Positions 1 to 7,939 of a DNA stretch of 49,742 bases are shown in pieces. Every line of letters starts with the position of its first letter. Within the stretch, counting starts at the first letter, position 1. The DNA is from Elusimicrobiaceae bacterium (GTDB lineage Bacteria; Elusimicrobiota; Elusimicrobia; Elusimicrobiales; Elusimicrobiaceae). Made by a program: the position numbers and the translations under genes. The stretch spans positions 1-49,742 of the forward strand of contig JAGCWX010000008.1 of the NCBI GenBank assembly GCA_017961585.1, given 5' to 3'. The notes under the pieces are model-generated. The model did not search any database, was not told the DNA's origin, and worked only from the letters and a program-made list of their open reading frames with translations.

Positions 1-3000
1 ACCCAAGTCGGCTTCCATATCCAAATCAAGTTCCAACATATCTTCGGGGTAGCCCGTTTTCTCGGATACCATTTGCACCACTTCTTTGGTAACTGTGGCT
101 TCATCCAACACTTTGGCAGGAGCCGCTACCGGCACAGGTTGCGCCACGGGTGCAGGTGTAACCGCAGGCGTCGCCGCAGGGGCGGGCTGCGTTACAGGAG
201 CACTATGAATTGCGTTGACTTTATCCACAAACGCTTGTGAACCTTCCATTACTAAGGAGGGTTTTACACCGTGCCGATAATTATCTTTAATACGAAGCGT
301 ATTTTGTACTACTTCCAACACGGGGGCTTGTTGGCCCGAAATTTCCTTAAGCCATGCCTCATGCTTGGCCGGATCACACACACGCGGGTCCCCTTCTTTC
401 CACATTTTTTCCAGCAGGTTCATCCCGATTTGGGAACCAAATCCCGCGGCTAAGCGCAAAGCATATTTAAAATCATAATGTCCGCCCTTGCTAAGGGTAA
501 TTCCTTGCAGTTCCGGGTCGGCCTCTTTAAAATTGGCAATTGGCGGCACCAACCCTGTATTTAAACAGCGTACCGCAATTACATCTTCCAGGCCCGCACC
601 CATGGAGTGGCCCGTAAATCCTTTGGTATTGCTGACAATAACGTTGCTGGCATCCGCACCGAATGTAGTTTTTAGTGCATAGGCCTCCGCGCTGGCGGAA
701 CCGCCGCGTGCGGGCGTGTACGTTTCGTGCGAAATAAATACCAATTCTTTAGCAATATCGCTACGTTTCAAACCGTACGTTTTTTCTGCCGTGGTAACCA
801 AGCGGTCCATAACTTTGGCCACGTGCCCCACATCTAAGCGGGTCACATGGAAACCGCTATTGGCAATTTCAGTAGCAAGCAATTTGGCCAACGGTTTCAT
901 CCCGCGTTTGGCGGCTTCGGCTTCGTCTTCTACTACCAAAGATACGGCCCCCATCCCTACAATCATTCCATTGCGGCGGCGATCAAAAGGAAGGGCCGCT
1001 TTGGTAACATCGCCTTCCGTGGTGGCCGCGCCGGAAGCTAAGAAAGCCGTCAAAATCCACTCGTTGACATTATCGTTGGTAATATCATCCGCACCAATGA
1101 CAATCACGCGTTTGCATCGGCCCAGTTTAATCCAGTCTTGCGCAATGGCAACCGCTTGTGCGGTGGATGCACAGGCCGAGCTCATAGCCATCGCCGGTCC
1201 GCGCGCGCGGATCCATTGGCAGAAGTGGCAGTGCGCAATAATGATGGTTTTCAAAATAAATTCGGACGTAAATGCCTGGGGTTCAATTTCTTTTTCTTTG
1301 AAGTTTTGCTGATACCAGGTTTCCATTTCCGCTTTTAAAGCAGGATCCGTAATTTGAGCTATAAACTTATCGCAAAAGGCACGTACTTGTTTGGCAGTTT
1401 TGTTATTTAAAAGCCCTTCTACCCGTTTGGTAAGGTCCCCCATCATGCTATTAGCCACGGGGAAAGCAGAGGTAAAAATCACCCCGGTTTCGTCAATCAT
1501 ATCCGCCGGCAATCCCCAGCGGTCCGGCAAATAACCGCCCGTGGAGGTGGGCTTATAATAAAGTACCAGCGGGATCCCGGCGTCTTTTAAAGCAAGCATG
1601 CCGGCGGCAATTGCCAACTGGAAGGAACGATCCATGGAGTGCACCCACTTGGCAGGCAGACCGAATTCTTTTTCTAAATCAAACGCACCGCCGCGGGCAA
1701 AAAGCTTAATCGCTTGTGAAGGGGATGTTAATCGTTCAAAGTGATGGTTCCCATCGGGGGATTTGACCACAAATTCCACGTGTTTATCAATTTGTTTTTG
1801 TTGAATTTCGCTGCTTACCGGTTCAATCATATTGCGCCCGGAAAGAATTTCATCCAGCACCCCTTCACGGAAAATTTTATCCCAGCTGCCAGGGCCTCCG
1901 GCGGCGATACCACTAATTACAACCGATTTTTTATTCATAGATGACGCATCCTCATTTTCTTTGCTCGCGCTCGCAGAAGGGACTTGTCCCTGCGCTTGAA
2001 TTTGCGCGGAAGCGTTTGAAGTTACCCAGTTCACAAAGGCCGGGTTATAAGTTGAGTGATTCCCGTAAATATCCGTTCCGGTCCAATCAATATGAATGCC
2101 GGAAGAAATAAAGTTGGCAAACAAATCATTAAATTCCACAATTCCGCCCTTCTTGGGATGGTTGGAAGCAACTACTTTAATATCTTTTTTATCCGCTAAC
2201 GTGTTGGTAGCTAAGGCGGAAAGCACCCGCTTGGGGCCACATTCCACAAATAAGCGCACGCCGGAATCGTACGTGGTTTTCAATTGTTTAATCCATTCCA
2301 CAGAGTGCGAAATTTGCGTGACCATTAAATCTTTAATTTTTTCCGGGTCGGACGGATAAAACTCTGCCGTTACGTTGGTAGTAATGGGCATGGTGGGCGA
2401 GTGGAATTGCAACGTATCCAAAAATGCCCGGTACTGCGGCATAGCAGGATGTACAATTTCCGAGTGAAACGCATGCGACACCGGGATTTGCACCGCTTGA
2501 ATTCCCATAGCGGTAAACATAGCAATCGCATCATCTACCGACTTACTAGCCCCGGCAATTACGGTCTGCGTGGGGCAGTTCTTATTGGCTACAGCCACGT
2601 AACCTGCAACACGAGAGAGTTCCGGTTCTACCTTTTCCACCGGGGCCGCAATAGAAGCCATTTTCCCATTATCTTCCACGCGGATTTCGCTCATTACTTT
2701 ACCGCGAGTACATACGGCTTTAAGCCCGTTTTCAAAATCAAAAATTCCGGCCGCTATAGCTGCGGCATATTCCCCTAAACTATGCCCCATAACCACATCG
2801 GGCTTAATTCCAAAAGAAGACAACAACCGCATCATAGCAATATCGGCCGTAAGCACCGCGGGTTGTGTCATTTCGGTGCGTTTAATAGCGGCTTCGCGCT
2901 CGGCAATCTGTTCTTTGGTTTCACCGGGTTTACTCCACACGGTATCGGTCAAGTTTTGGCCAATGATGTCTACCAAAAGCCGGTCTGCTTCATCAAATGT

Positions 3001-4902
3001 ATCTTGCACCACTTTATATTTAGAGGCCAAGTCTTTCATCATGTCCACATATTGAGAACCCTGGCCCGGGAACATAAAGCATACTTTGGGCTTAATTTCA
3101 GACGGCGTAAACGGATAAATGGACTTCATACGCAAGTGCAGCGAGTCCGTTTTCCATACATCTTGTTTGGCAGAAATTTTCTTAAAAAATTCAATTTTCT
3201 CTTTGAGTTTTTCCGGGTTTTCCACATTGATTGTAACCGCAAAATGTTTAGGTTTGGTAATGTGGTTTTGATAGGAAATACTGGGCAGATACGTCGGGTC
3301 TATCACTGCGGCCAAGGCGGCTTGATCCAGCACGTTGTACAGTTCTTCTCTGGTATCGGCAGAGAAAGTCAGCACATCGCTTTGAATTTTTTCACCCGGC
3401 ACGTGTAACGTGTAAGACATAGATTTTTGCTCCTCAGATGTAGAAATAGGCGCGGCTTGCGTTTGCACCGGCGCAGCTTGTTTGGTAAATAAAGTATCGT
3501 TCATTTCTTCCATAGCTATGTGGAAGTTGGTTCCGCCAAACCCAAAAGCAGATACATTGGCACGGCGGATTTTTCCATCCGGCCACGGTTCGGCCTTTGT
3601 AATCACGCGGAAGGGGCACTTGGCCCAATCCACAATCGGGTTTGGGGTTTCAAAATTTACGGAAGGCGGCAAAACCTTATTGTACAGGGCGAGGGAAGTC
3701 TTAATGAAAGCCGCCATCCCGGCCGCTGCTTTAGCGTGGCCGATTTGGCTTTTTACACTGCCCAGGCCGATTGTCCCCGGCTTGGCATACGGGGCAAATA
3801 ACTCGGTCAGTGCTTCCAATTCCACGGCATCCCCCACGCGGGTACCGGTTCCGTGCGCTTCAATCAGCCCCACTTCAGCAGGCGTATAATCCAATTGTTC
3901 AAAGGTTTTTTGTACGGCAATTTTTTGGCCTTTGGGGTTGGGGGCGGTAATCCCCTTGCCTTTCCCGTCGGAAGAAGCACCCACGGCACGGATGACCGCA
4001 TAGACGCGGTCGCCGTCTTTAACAGCGTCGGACAAGCGTTTCAAAATCACCGTGCCCGCGCCTTCGGCCATAACAAACCCGTTCGCGCGCGCATCAAAGG
4101 GATAGGAGCCCGTTTCGGACAAAGCACCAATTTTGCAAAATTTAATGTACGATGCGGGCGCCATCATTTGATCCACCCCACCGACAAGTGCCATATCAAA
4201 ATTTCCCATGCGAAGCCCGTTGACGGCTTGGTCTATTGCCGCTAAAGAAGTTGCACACGCGGCATCTACGGTAAAGTTGGTACCATGCAAATCAAATACG
4301 TTTGCCACACGCCCCGCAATTACGTTCGCCAGCTCGCCAGGCATGGAATCCTCGGTTACAGGCATAAAGTTAGCGCGCACACCTTCTTCCATTTCGTTAA
4401 TGAGTTGCTGGCCCGCAGCCGGCGGCAGAGATTGATACGTGGGCGTTTTCTTTAAAATTTCGTAATAGACCGGACGGTTTAACCGCAAGTTAGATTTATC
4501 GTTTTTCATCCCCCCCATGGAGTTACCGATAATAACAGCCGTACGGTTGCGGTCAAATTCTTTTTTGTCATACCCCGCATCTTCCAAGGCCATGTTGGCG
4601 GTTTCAATAGCGAGGTGCTGAATCGTATCCATTTGTTTGGCTATTTGCGGCGGGATACGGTATTTTAACGGATTAAATTTGAAGGTCTGCGGAATAAACC
4701 CGCCAATTTTAGAGTAGAGCTTATCTTCAGCTTTGTGATCAGGGCTATAATAAAGGTGCCAATCCCAGTACGAGGCAGGCACTTCGGTAATGCAATACTT
4801 TCCGGTTTGAATATTATTCCAAAATTCGTCTTTGTTTAAAGCTCCGGGCATGATGGCACCCATGCCTACTACAGCTATCGGTTCTAGGTTTTTTTGTGTC
4901 AT
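1..4902 (-). CDS. PUFA/secondary-lipid-synthase-like type I megasynthase (KS-AT-KS-ACP), partial
   Basis: One uninterrupted frame of 1634 codons from an ATG at 4902, open at the left edge. It should build an acyl or polyketide chain by repeated Claisen condensation. Visible order: first ketosynthase (about residues 5-460; Cys216, His350 in an HGTGT motif, His389, then GFGGTNFH); a linker; malonyl-type acyltransferase (about 605-920; GQGSQ, then GHSLGE with Ser708); a second, divergent ketosynthase from about Met989 (Cys1244, His1392, His1432, so C-H-H appears complete) with a long insertion before the cysteine; an Ala/Pro/Val-rich linker (about 1570-1605); and the start of a carrier domain whose LELDLDMEADLG run is the signature of PUFA-synthase ACPs. 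No ketoreductase or dehydratase is visible in this part. RBS GGAGA precedes the start. The product is unknown; PfaA-like function is an inference from the KS-AT opening and ACP type. Confidence 0.9.
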   Translation of the reverse strand, partial: MTQKNLEPIAVVGMGAIMPGALNKDEFWNNIQTGKYCITEVPASYWDWHLYYSPDHKAEDKLYSKIGGFIPQTFKFNPLKYRIPPQIAKQMDTIQHLAIETANMALEDAGYDKKEFDRNRTAVIIGNSMGGMKNDKSNLRLNRPVYYEILKKTPTYQSLPPAAGQQLINEMEEGVRANFMPVTEDSMPGELANVIAGRVANVFDLHGTNFTVDAACATSLAAIDQAVNGLRMGNFDMALVGGVDQMMAPASYIKFCKIGALSETGSYPFDARANGFVMAEGAGTVILKRLSDAVKDGDRVYAVIRAVGASSDGKGKGITAPNPKGQKIAVQKTFEQLDYTPAEVGLIEAHGTGTRVGDAVELEALTELFAPYAKPGTIGLGSVKSQIGHAKAAAGMAAFIKTSLALYNKVLPPSVNFETPNPIVDWAKCPFRVITKAEPWPDGKIRRANVSAFGFGGTNFHIAMEEMNDTLFTKQAAPVQTQAAPISTSEEQKSMSYTLHVPGEKIQSDVLTFSADTREELYNVLDQAALAAVIDPTYLPSISYQNHITKPKHFAVTINVENPEKLKEKIEFFKKISAKQDVWKTDSLHLRMKSIYPFTPSEIKPKVCFMFPGQGSQYVDMMKDLASKYKVVQDTFDEADRLLVDIIGQNLTDTVWSKPGETKEQIAEREAAIKRTEMTQPAVLTADIAMMRLLSSFGIKPDVVMGHSLGEYAAAIAAGIFDFENGLKAVCTRGKVMSEIRVEDNGKMASIAAPVEKVEPELSRVAGYVAVANKNCPTQTVIAGASKSVDDAIAMFTAMGIQAVQIPVSHAFHSEIVHPAMPQYRAFLDTLQFHSPTMPITTNVTAEFYPSDPEKIKDLMVTQISHSVEWIKQLKTTYDSGVRLFVECGPKRVLSALATNTLADKKDIKVVASNHPKKGGIVEFNDLFANFISSGIHIDWTGTDIYGNHSTYNPAFVNWVTSNASAQIQAQGQVPSASASKENEDASSMNKKSVVISGIAAGGPGSWDKIFREGVLDEILSGRNMIEPVSSEIQQKQIDKHVEFVVKSPDGNHHFERLTSPSQAIKLFARGGAFDLEKEFGLPAKWVHSMDRSFQLAIAAGMLALKDAGIPLVLYYKPTSTGGYLPDRWGLPADMIDETGVIFTSAFPVANSMMGDLTKRVEGLLNNKTAKQVRAFCDKFIAQITDPALKAEMETWYQQNFKEKEIEPQAFTSEFILKTIIIAHCHFCQWIRARGPAMAMSSACASTAQAVAIAQDWIKLGRCKRVIVIGADDITNDNVNEWILTAFLASGAATTEGDVTKAALPFDRRRNGMIVGMGAVSLVVEDEAEAAKRGMKPLAKLLATEIANSGFHVTRLDVGHVAKVMDRLVTTAEKTYGLKRSDIAKELVFISHETYTPARGGSASAEAYALKTTFGADASNVIVSNTKGFTGHSMGAGLEDVIAVRCLNTGLVPPIANFKEADPELQGITLSKGGHYDFKYALRLAAGFGSQIGMNLLEKMWKEGDPRVCDPAKHEAWLKEISGQQAPVLEVVQNTLRIKDNYRHGVKPSLVMEGSQAFVDKVNAIHSAPVTQPAPAATPAVTPAPVAQPVPVAAPAKVLDEATVTKEVVQMVSEKTGYPEDMLELDLDMEADLG
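3418..3435 (-). promoter_or_regulatory. strong internal ribosome-binding site and ATG inside the megasynthase
   Basis: In frame with the megasynthase, an ATG at 3420 (Met495) is preceded by GAGGAG at 3435-3430 with a 9-base gap. It sits exactly in the linker between the first ketosynthase and the acyltransferase. A second in-frame ATG at 1938 (Met989), with GAGGA 10 bases upstream, sits just before the second ketosynthase. Either could be a re-initiation site or a relic of a fusion of separate genes. Function is inferred from sequence only. Confidence 0.4.
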
Positions 4903-5031
4903 TATGTCTCCTACTGCGGGACCCTTTGCCCCACATGTCTATAGATATATTTTATGAAATTTGGCAAAATGGCCCGCAAATTTTGTTTCAAAATTCTTGA
5001 CAAAACCTAATTTGCATTGTTAGATTTTTTT

Positions 5032-5236
5032 GCAAAATCAGGGACAATTTTGCGGCTCTCGTCGATAGCCCCCTCTCCCAGTAACACTGAAAATTGCAAA
5101 TTTACCCCCGTTTTTGGAGATTTGGTCTGGATTTTGATACTGAATTTAAACCGCTAATTTTCAAATTTACCCTTGTTTTTGTGCTTTTGGAATTAAAAGC
5201 ACAAAAATCCCGGGTTCAAAAAACCCGGGATTTTTT
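5032..5236 (+). ncRNA. candidate small RNA transcript, speculative
   Basis: A plus-strand promoter-like pair (TTGACA 4997-5002, TAGATT 5021-5026) points into about 200 bases with no reading frame of note, several hairpins and a strong terminator at the far end. The terminator is symmetrical and is fully explained by the minus-strand gene at 5260, so it is weak evidence for a transcript. No known RNA family was recognised. Confidence 0.2.
5203..5236 (-). terminator. bidirectional rho-independent terminator
   Basis: Perfect 14-bp arms with a CCCGGG core (AAAAATCCCGGGTT and its complement) around a 5-base loop, with T-rich sequence on both sides. It closes the long minus-strand operon that ends at 5260. 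It could also stop any plus-strand transcript. Confidence 0.85.
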
Positions 5237-5259
5237 AGCGTTTTTAAATACAAGCCGTT

Positions 5260-5721
5260 TTATAATTCTATTTCTTCCGCGGCCGAATCGGCTGGTTTTT
5301 CGGTATTGTCACCTTTAATATGTTCCAATTCCTCAATCACGCGCAATAAGGTGGGCTGAAGTTTATTGACATATTCCTGTTCAAAGGTACCAATACGGGC
5401 CTCCAAGCGGGCTAACTGGCTGGCCATTTCGGCTTCGTGTTTTTGGGTAGAAGCTTTAAGTTCTTCCAAATGATAGTGCAAGGTTTTTACCTGCTCTTTC
5501 AAATCGGCAATTTCCAATGCAGCCGGCCCGTGGGTAGATTGCAAAAGCGAAGCCCGCGGTGCAAATGAGGGCTCTTGCGAGACGGTACTTTGTTGCAAAT
5601 CGGCCACTTCGTCTAGTTCTTGTTCATCTTCCAAAGCGGCGTGGTATTTAGCAATAAATACAAATAACAGCACAAAACAAACAGCAAAACCGGCAATTTG
5701 TAAAATAGTAATTGTTTCCAT
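5260..5721 (-). CDS. membrane-anchored coiled-coil protein, function unknown
   Basis: A 153-residue protein with one N-terminal membrane helix (about residues 5-24, ITILQIAGFAVCFVLLFVFI) and then an acidic, Glu/Lys/Gln-rich body. The heptad-like stretch at about 65-130 predicts a coiled coil on the cytoplasmic or periplasmic face. It is not recognised as a family; the layout recalls small divisome/envelope tethers or ATPase b-type stalks, but no motif supports either. It is the last gene of a minus-strand operon, 26 bases after the small membrane protein upstream, and is followed by the terminator at 5203-5236. Confidence 0.7.
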   Translation of the reverse strand: METITILQIAGFAVCFVLLFVFIAKYHAALEDEQELDEVADLQQSTVSQEPSFAPRASLLQSTHGPAALEIADLKEQVKTLHYHLEELKASTQKHEAEMASQLARLEARIGTFEQEYVNKLQPTLLRVIEELEHIKGDNTEKPADSAAEEIEL

Positions 5722-5747
5722 AGTCTTATATTACCATATTTCAAAAT

Positions 5748-5969
5748 TTATTTCTTGTGCTTGTGGGTATTATTTACAGGGGCCGGGCGAATAAACCCGC
5801 GGTGACTAACCACTACAAAGCACATACCAAACAAAATAAGCCCTACCACGCAGCATATCACTGCCCGCCACACGGGCGCACTGGGCAAAGGGCAGAGCCA
5901 ATAAAACAATCCGCCCAAAAGACAAAATGCAATTAAATTAATAAAACTAAACTTAAATTCTAATTTCAT
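5748..5969 (-). CDS. small two-helix membrane protein, function unknown
   Basis: A 73-residue protein starting MKLEFKF with two hydrophobic segments (about residues 8-25 and 33-53) and a basic His/Lys-rich C-terminus. The ATG at 5969 is preferred because GGAG lies just upstream; a longer in-frame version (from 6020) would run into the aspartokinase gene. Seven bases separate it from the aspartokinase stop, so the two are probably cotranscribed. No family recognised. Confidence 0.65.
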   Translation of the reverse strand: MKLEFKFSFINLIAFCLLGGLFYWLCPLPSAPVWRAVICCVVGLILFGMCFVVVSHRGFIRPAPVNNTHKHKK

Positions 5970-5976
5970 AAAACTC

Positions 5977-6705
5977 CTATTTAATAACCGTACCGGTCTT
6001 TCCTGTTTGATAATACACAATACGGATTTCTACGCCCTTTTCTTTGGCCAAGCGCACAGCATCGGGGTGCAATACGCTCGCCCCGTTGAGGGCCAGTTTG
6101 TACATTTCGTCAAAGTCCAATACTTCGTAGCGCTGGGCTTTTTGGTTTTTATTGGGATCGTCGGAATAAATTCCGTCCACGTCTTTAATCATTTCCACGT
6201 GATCGGCCCCTAAGTGGTGGGCCAAAAACACGGCAGACACGTCTGACCCTCCGCGCTTTAACGTGGTAATTTCTTTATTTTCCCCAATACCCTGGAATCC
6301 GGCCACAATAGGCACATGCTTGGCCTCAATTTCGCGTGCCAAGCGGTCCCCTTTCAAAGTTAAAATATCAGCCCCGTTGTGGGTAGCCGTCGTCACCAGC
6401 CCGATTTGCGAACCGGTCAACGATACAGACGGCACGCCTTGTGCCCGCAACGCAATGGACAGCAATGCCACGCTTACGCGCTCGCCGGTGGTAATAAGCA
6501 TATCCAATTCGCGTTTATCGGGGTTGGGGGCAATGCTAAAAGCATGGTCCAACAAAACGTCCGTCAAATTCCCGTTAGCCGAAGCAACTACCACCGGGAT
6601 AAGCCCTTCATCCCAGCGGGATTTAATCAATTGTGCGGCTAGTAAAAGTTTTTGTTTATTGGCCAGCGTATTGCCGCCAAATTTCATAATACATACGTTA
6701 GACAT
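5977..6705 (-). CDS. aspartokinase catalytic domain only (no ACT domains)
   Basis: The 242-residue product is an amino-acid kinase fold that phosphorylates aspartate, the first step to lysine, threonine, methionine and diaminopimelate. The N-terminal KFGGNT (residues 8-13) is the aspartokinase nucleotide/aspartate motif, and the central TLKRGGSDVSA and the DVDGIYSDDP segment are typical. Usual aspartokinases have about 400-460 residues and end with two ACT domains for feedback control by lysine or threonine. This one stops straight after the kinase domain at a normal stop, with no ACT remnant in the next gene. An unregulated aspartokinase is the simplest reading; a related kinase with another substrate is possible. 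RBS GAGGG precedes the ATG. Confidence 0.8.
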   Translation of the reverse strand: MSNVCIMKFGGNTLANKQKLLLAAQLIKSRWDEGLIPVVVASANGNLTDVLLDHAFSIAPNPDKRELDMLITTGERVSVALLSIALRAQGVPSVSLTGSQIGLVTTATHNGADILTLKGDRLAREIEAKHVPIVAGFQGIGENKEITTLKRGGSDVSAVFLAHHLGADHVEMIKDVDGIYSDDPNKNQKAQRYEVLDFDEMYKLALNGASVLHPDAVRLAKEKGVEIRIVYYQTGKTGTVIK

Positions 6706-6714
6706 AACTACCCT

Positions 6715-7938
6715 CTAATATAAAGGTACTCCGTATTGTTGCGCCAACTCATTATATCTATCAATTACGCGGCGCACAAAAGCGCGTTTTTCCATATAAC
6801 TACCCGGGAAAAACCCACTCTTAAACCCGGCAATCACCATATTCTTCAGTTCATGCGGTTTGAGCGGCACGTTATCTACCAGCAGTTGCATTTCTTTGGT
6901 TACCGTCGTGTTAGAAACCAGGCGATTATCCGTATTGATCGTAACCGGTAGCCCATGGCGAATCATTTCCCGAACCGGATGATTTTTAATAGACTTAATT
7001 TCCGGGCTGGTTTGCAAATTGCTTGTTAAACATACTTCTATGCCGATACGGCCACTGGCCAAATAATTGGAAAGGGAATTTACATACGCTTTTTTATCCG
7101 TAACGGAAGGATCTTTGATTAAATCCGTGCGGAACAAATTGGTCCCGTGGCCGATACGGTTGGCGTAACAATCGGTCAGTGCACTAAAAATACTTTCCGG
7201 GCCGTAGGCCTCGCCGGCGTGAACGGTCTTATACAAAAAATGTTTGTGTACATATTGATACGCTTCGCTATGTTCTGAGGCGGGGTTGCCTTCCTCTTCC
7301 CCGGCAATATCAAACCCCACAATAGGTAGTTTTTCTTCTTCGGCTAGCTTTACTACCAGGCGGGCCAAATCCAACGAGGCCGCACTGATAACTTCGGTTT
7401 TAGGGGAATGAGAAAGGGCCGAAAGCAACTCCTTATAATAAGGGGAGCTATGGGCTGAAAAATTGCGCATCGCACACGCGATGATGCCAAAATAAAACGG
7501 CAGATCTTTCCCGGTTTTGACGGCGGCCGAATGGTTATGTTCTTGTTGGGCTTTTTTGAGCCCGCGCACAGCTGCGCGGATAGCTTCTTGCGCACTTAGT
7601 CGCGCGCTAATACGTTTTTGCGGGGAGAAACGAACCTCCAAATACCGCACGCCGTCCCACAAGGAATCCTGTGCCAACTCGTAAGCTACACGCTCAATAT
7701 TTTTAGCATTTTGCAACACAGCTTCCGTGTACGCAAATCCTTGCAAATAATCTTTAAGCGAAGTGTATTTATCTTTAAATACTTTCTTGCGAAGGCCTGC
7801 CTCTGTATAGGCCGGCAATTTGACGTGTTCCTTACGTGCCAGTTCTATCAGCGTTTTAAGGCGCATAGAGCCCCCCAGGTGGACGTGTAAATCCGCTTTG
7901 GGAATACGCTGTAAAAACTCGGTAGGAACACTAAACAT
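6715..7938 (-). CDS. add: adenosine deaminase family protein
   Basis: A 407-residue metal-dependent deaminase of the TIM-barrel amidohydrolase type, converting adenosine (or a related purine) to inosine for purine salvage. The zinc-binding HVH (His18, His20) follows PKADLH. Later come the HAGE motif (zinc His plus catalytic Glu), a GHGT segment and TINTDN with the metal-binding/catalytic Asp. It is somewhat longer than typical bacterial Add (about 330-350), with extra sequence in the first half (about residues 145-180). Its start overlaps the cysS stop region closely (gap of one base), so it is translationally coupled in the operon. Adenine or aminodeoxyfutalosine deaminase are alternatives I cannot exclude. 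Confidence 0.8.
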   Translation of the reverse strand: MFSVPTEFLQRIPKADLHVHLGGSMRLKTLIELARKEHVKLPAYTEAGLRKKVFKDKYTSLKDYLQGFAYTEAVLQNAKNIERVAYELAQDSLWDGVRYLEVRFSPQKRISARLSAQEAIRAAVRGLKKAQQEHNHSAAVKTGKDLPFYFGIIACAMRNFSAHSSPYYKELLSALSHSPKTEVISAASLDLARLVVKLAEEEKLPIVGFDIAGEEEGNPASEHSEAYQYVHKHFLYKTVHAGEAYGPESIFSALTDCYANRIGHGTNLFRTDLIKDPSVTDKKAYVNSLSNYLASGRIGIEVCLTSNLQTSPEIKSIKNHPVREMIRHGLPVTINTDNRLVSNTTVTKEMQLLVDNVPLKPHELKNMVIAGFKSGFFPGSYMEKRAFVRRVIDRYNELAQQYGVPLY

Positions 7939-7939
7939 A

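Larger units (their letters stand above)
4903..5259. other. gene-free stretch with hairpins, direct repeats and a candidate plus-strand promoter
   Basis: No credible gene. It holds the RBS and presumed promoter of the megasynthase, although no convincing minus-strand -35/-10 pair stands out. On the plus strand TTGACA (4997-5002) is followed by TAGATT (5021-5026, 18-base gap). A 7-bp hairpin, GCAAAAT/ATTTTGC, lies at 5032-5053. Two 20-base direct repeats (5097-5116 and 5162-5181, two mismatches) and an 8-bp-arm hairpin (5181-5202) come just before the bidirectional terminator at 5203-5236. Confidence 0.6.

Noticed and set aside
271-4435. Many plus-strand ORFs of 60-208 codons across the first 4.4 kb
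   Set aside because: They lie antisense to the continuous megasynthase frame, lack RBS and have no recognisable motifs.
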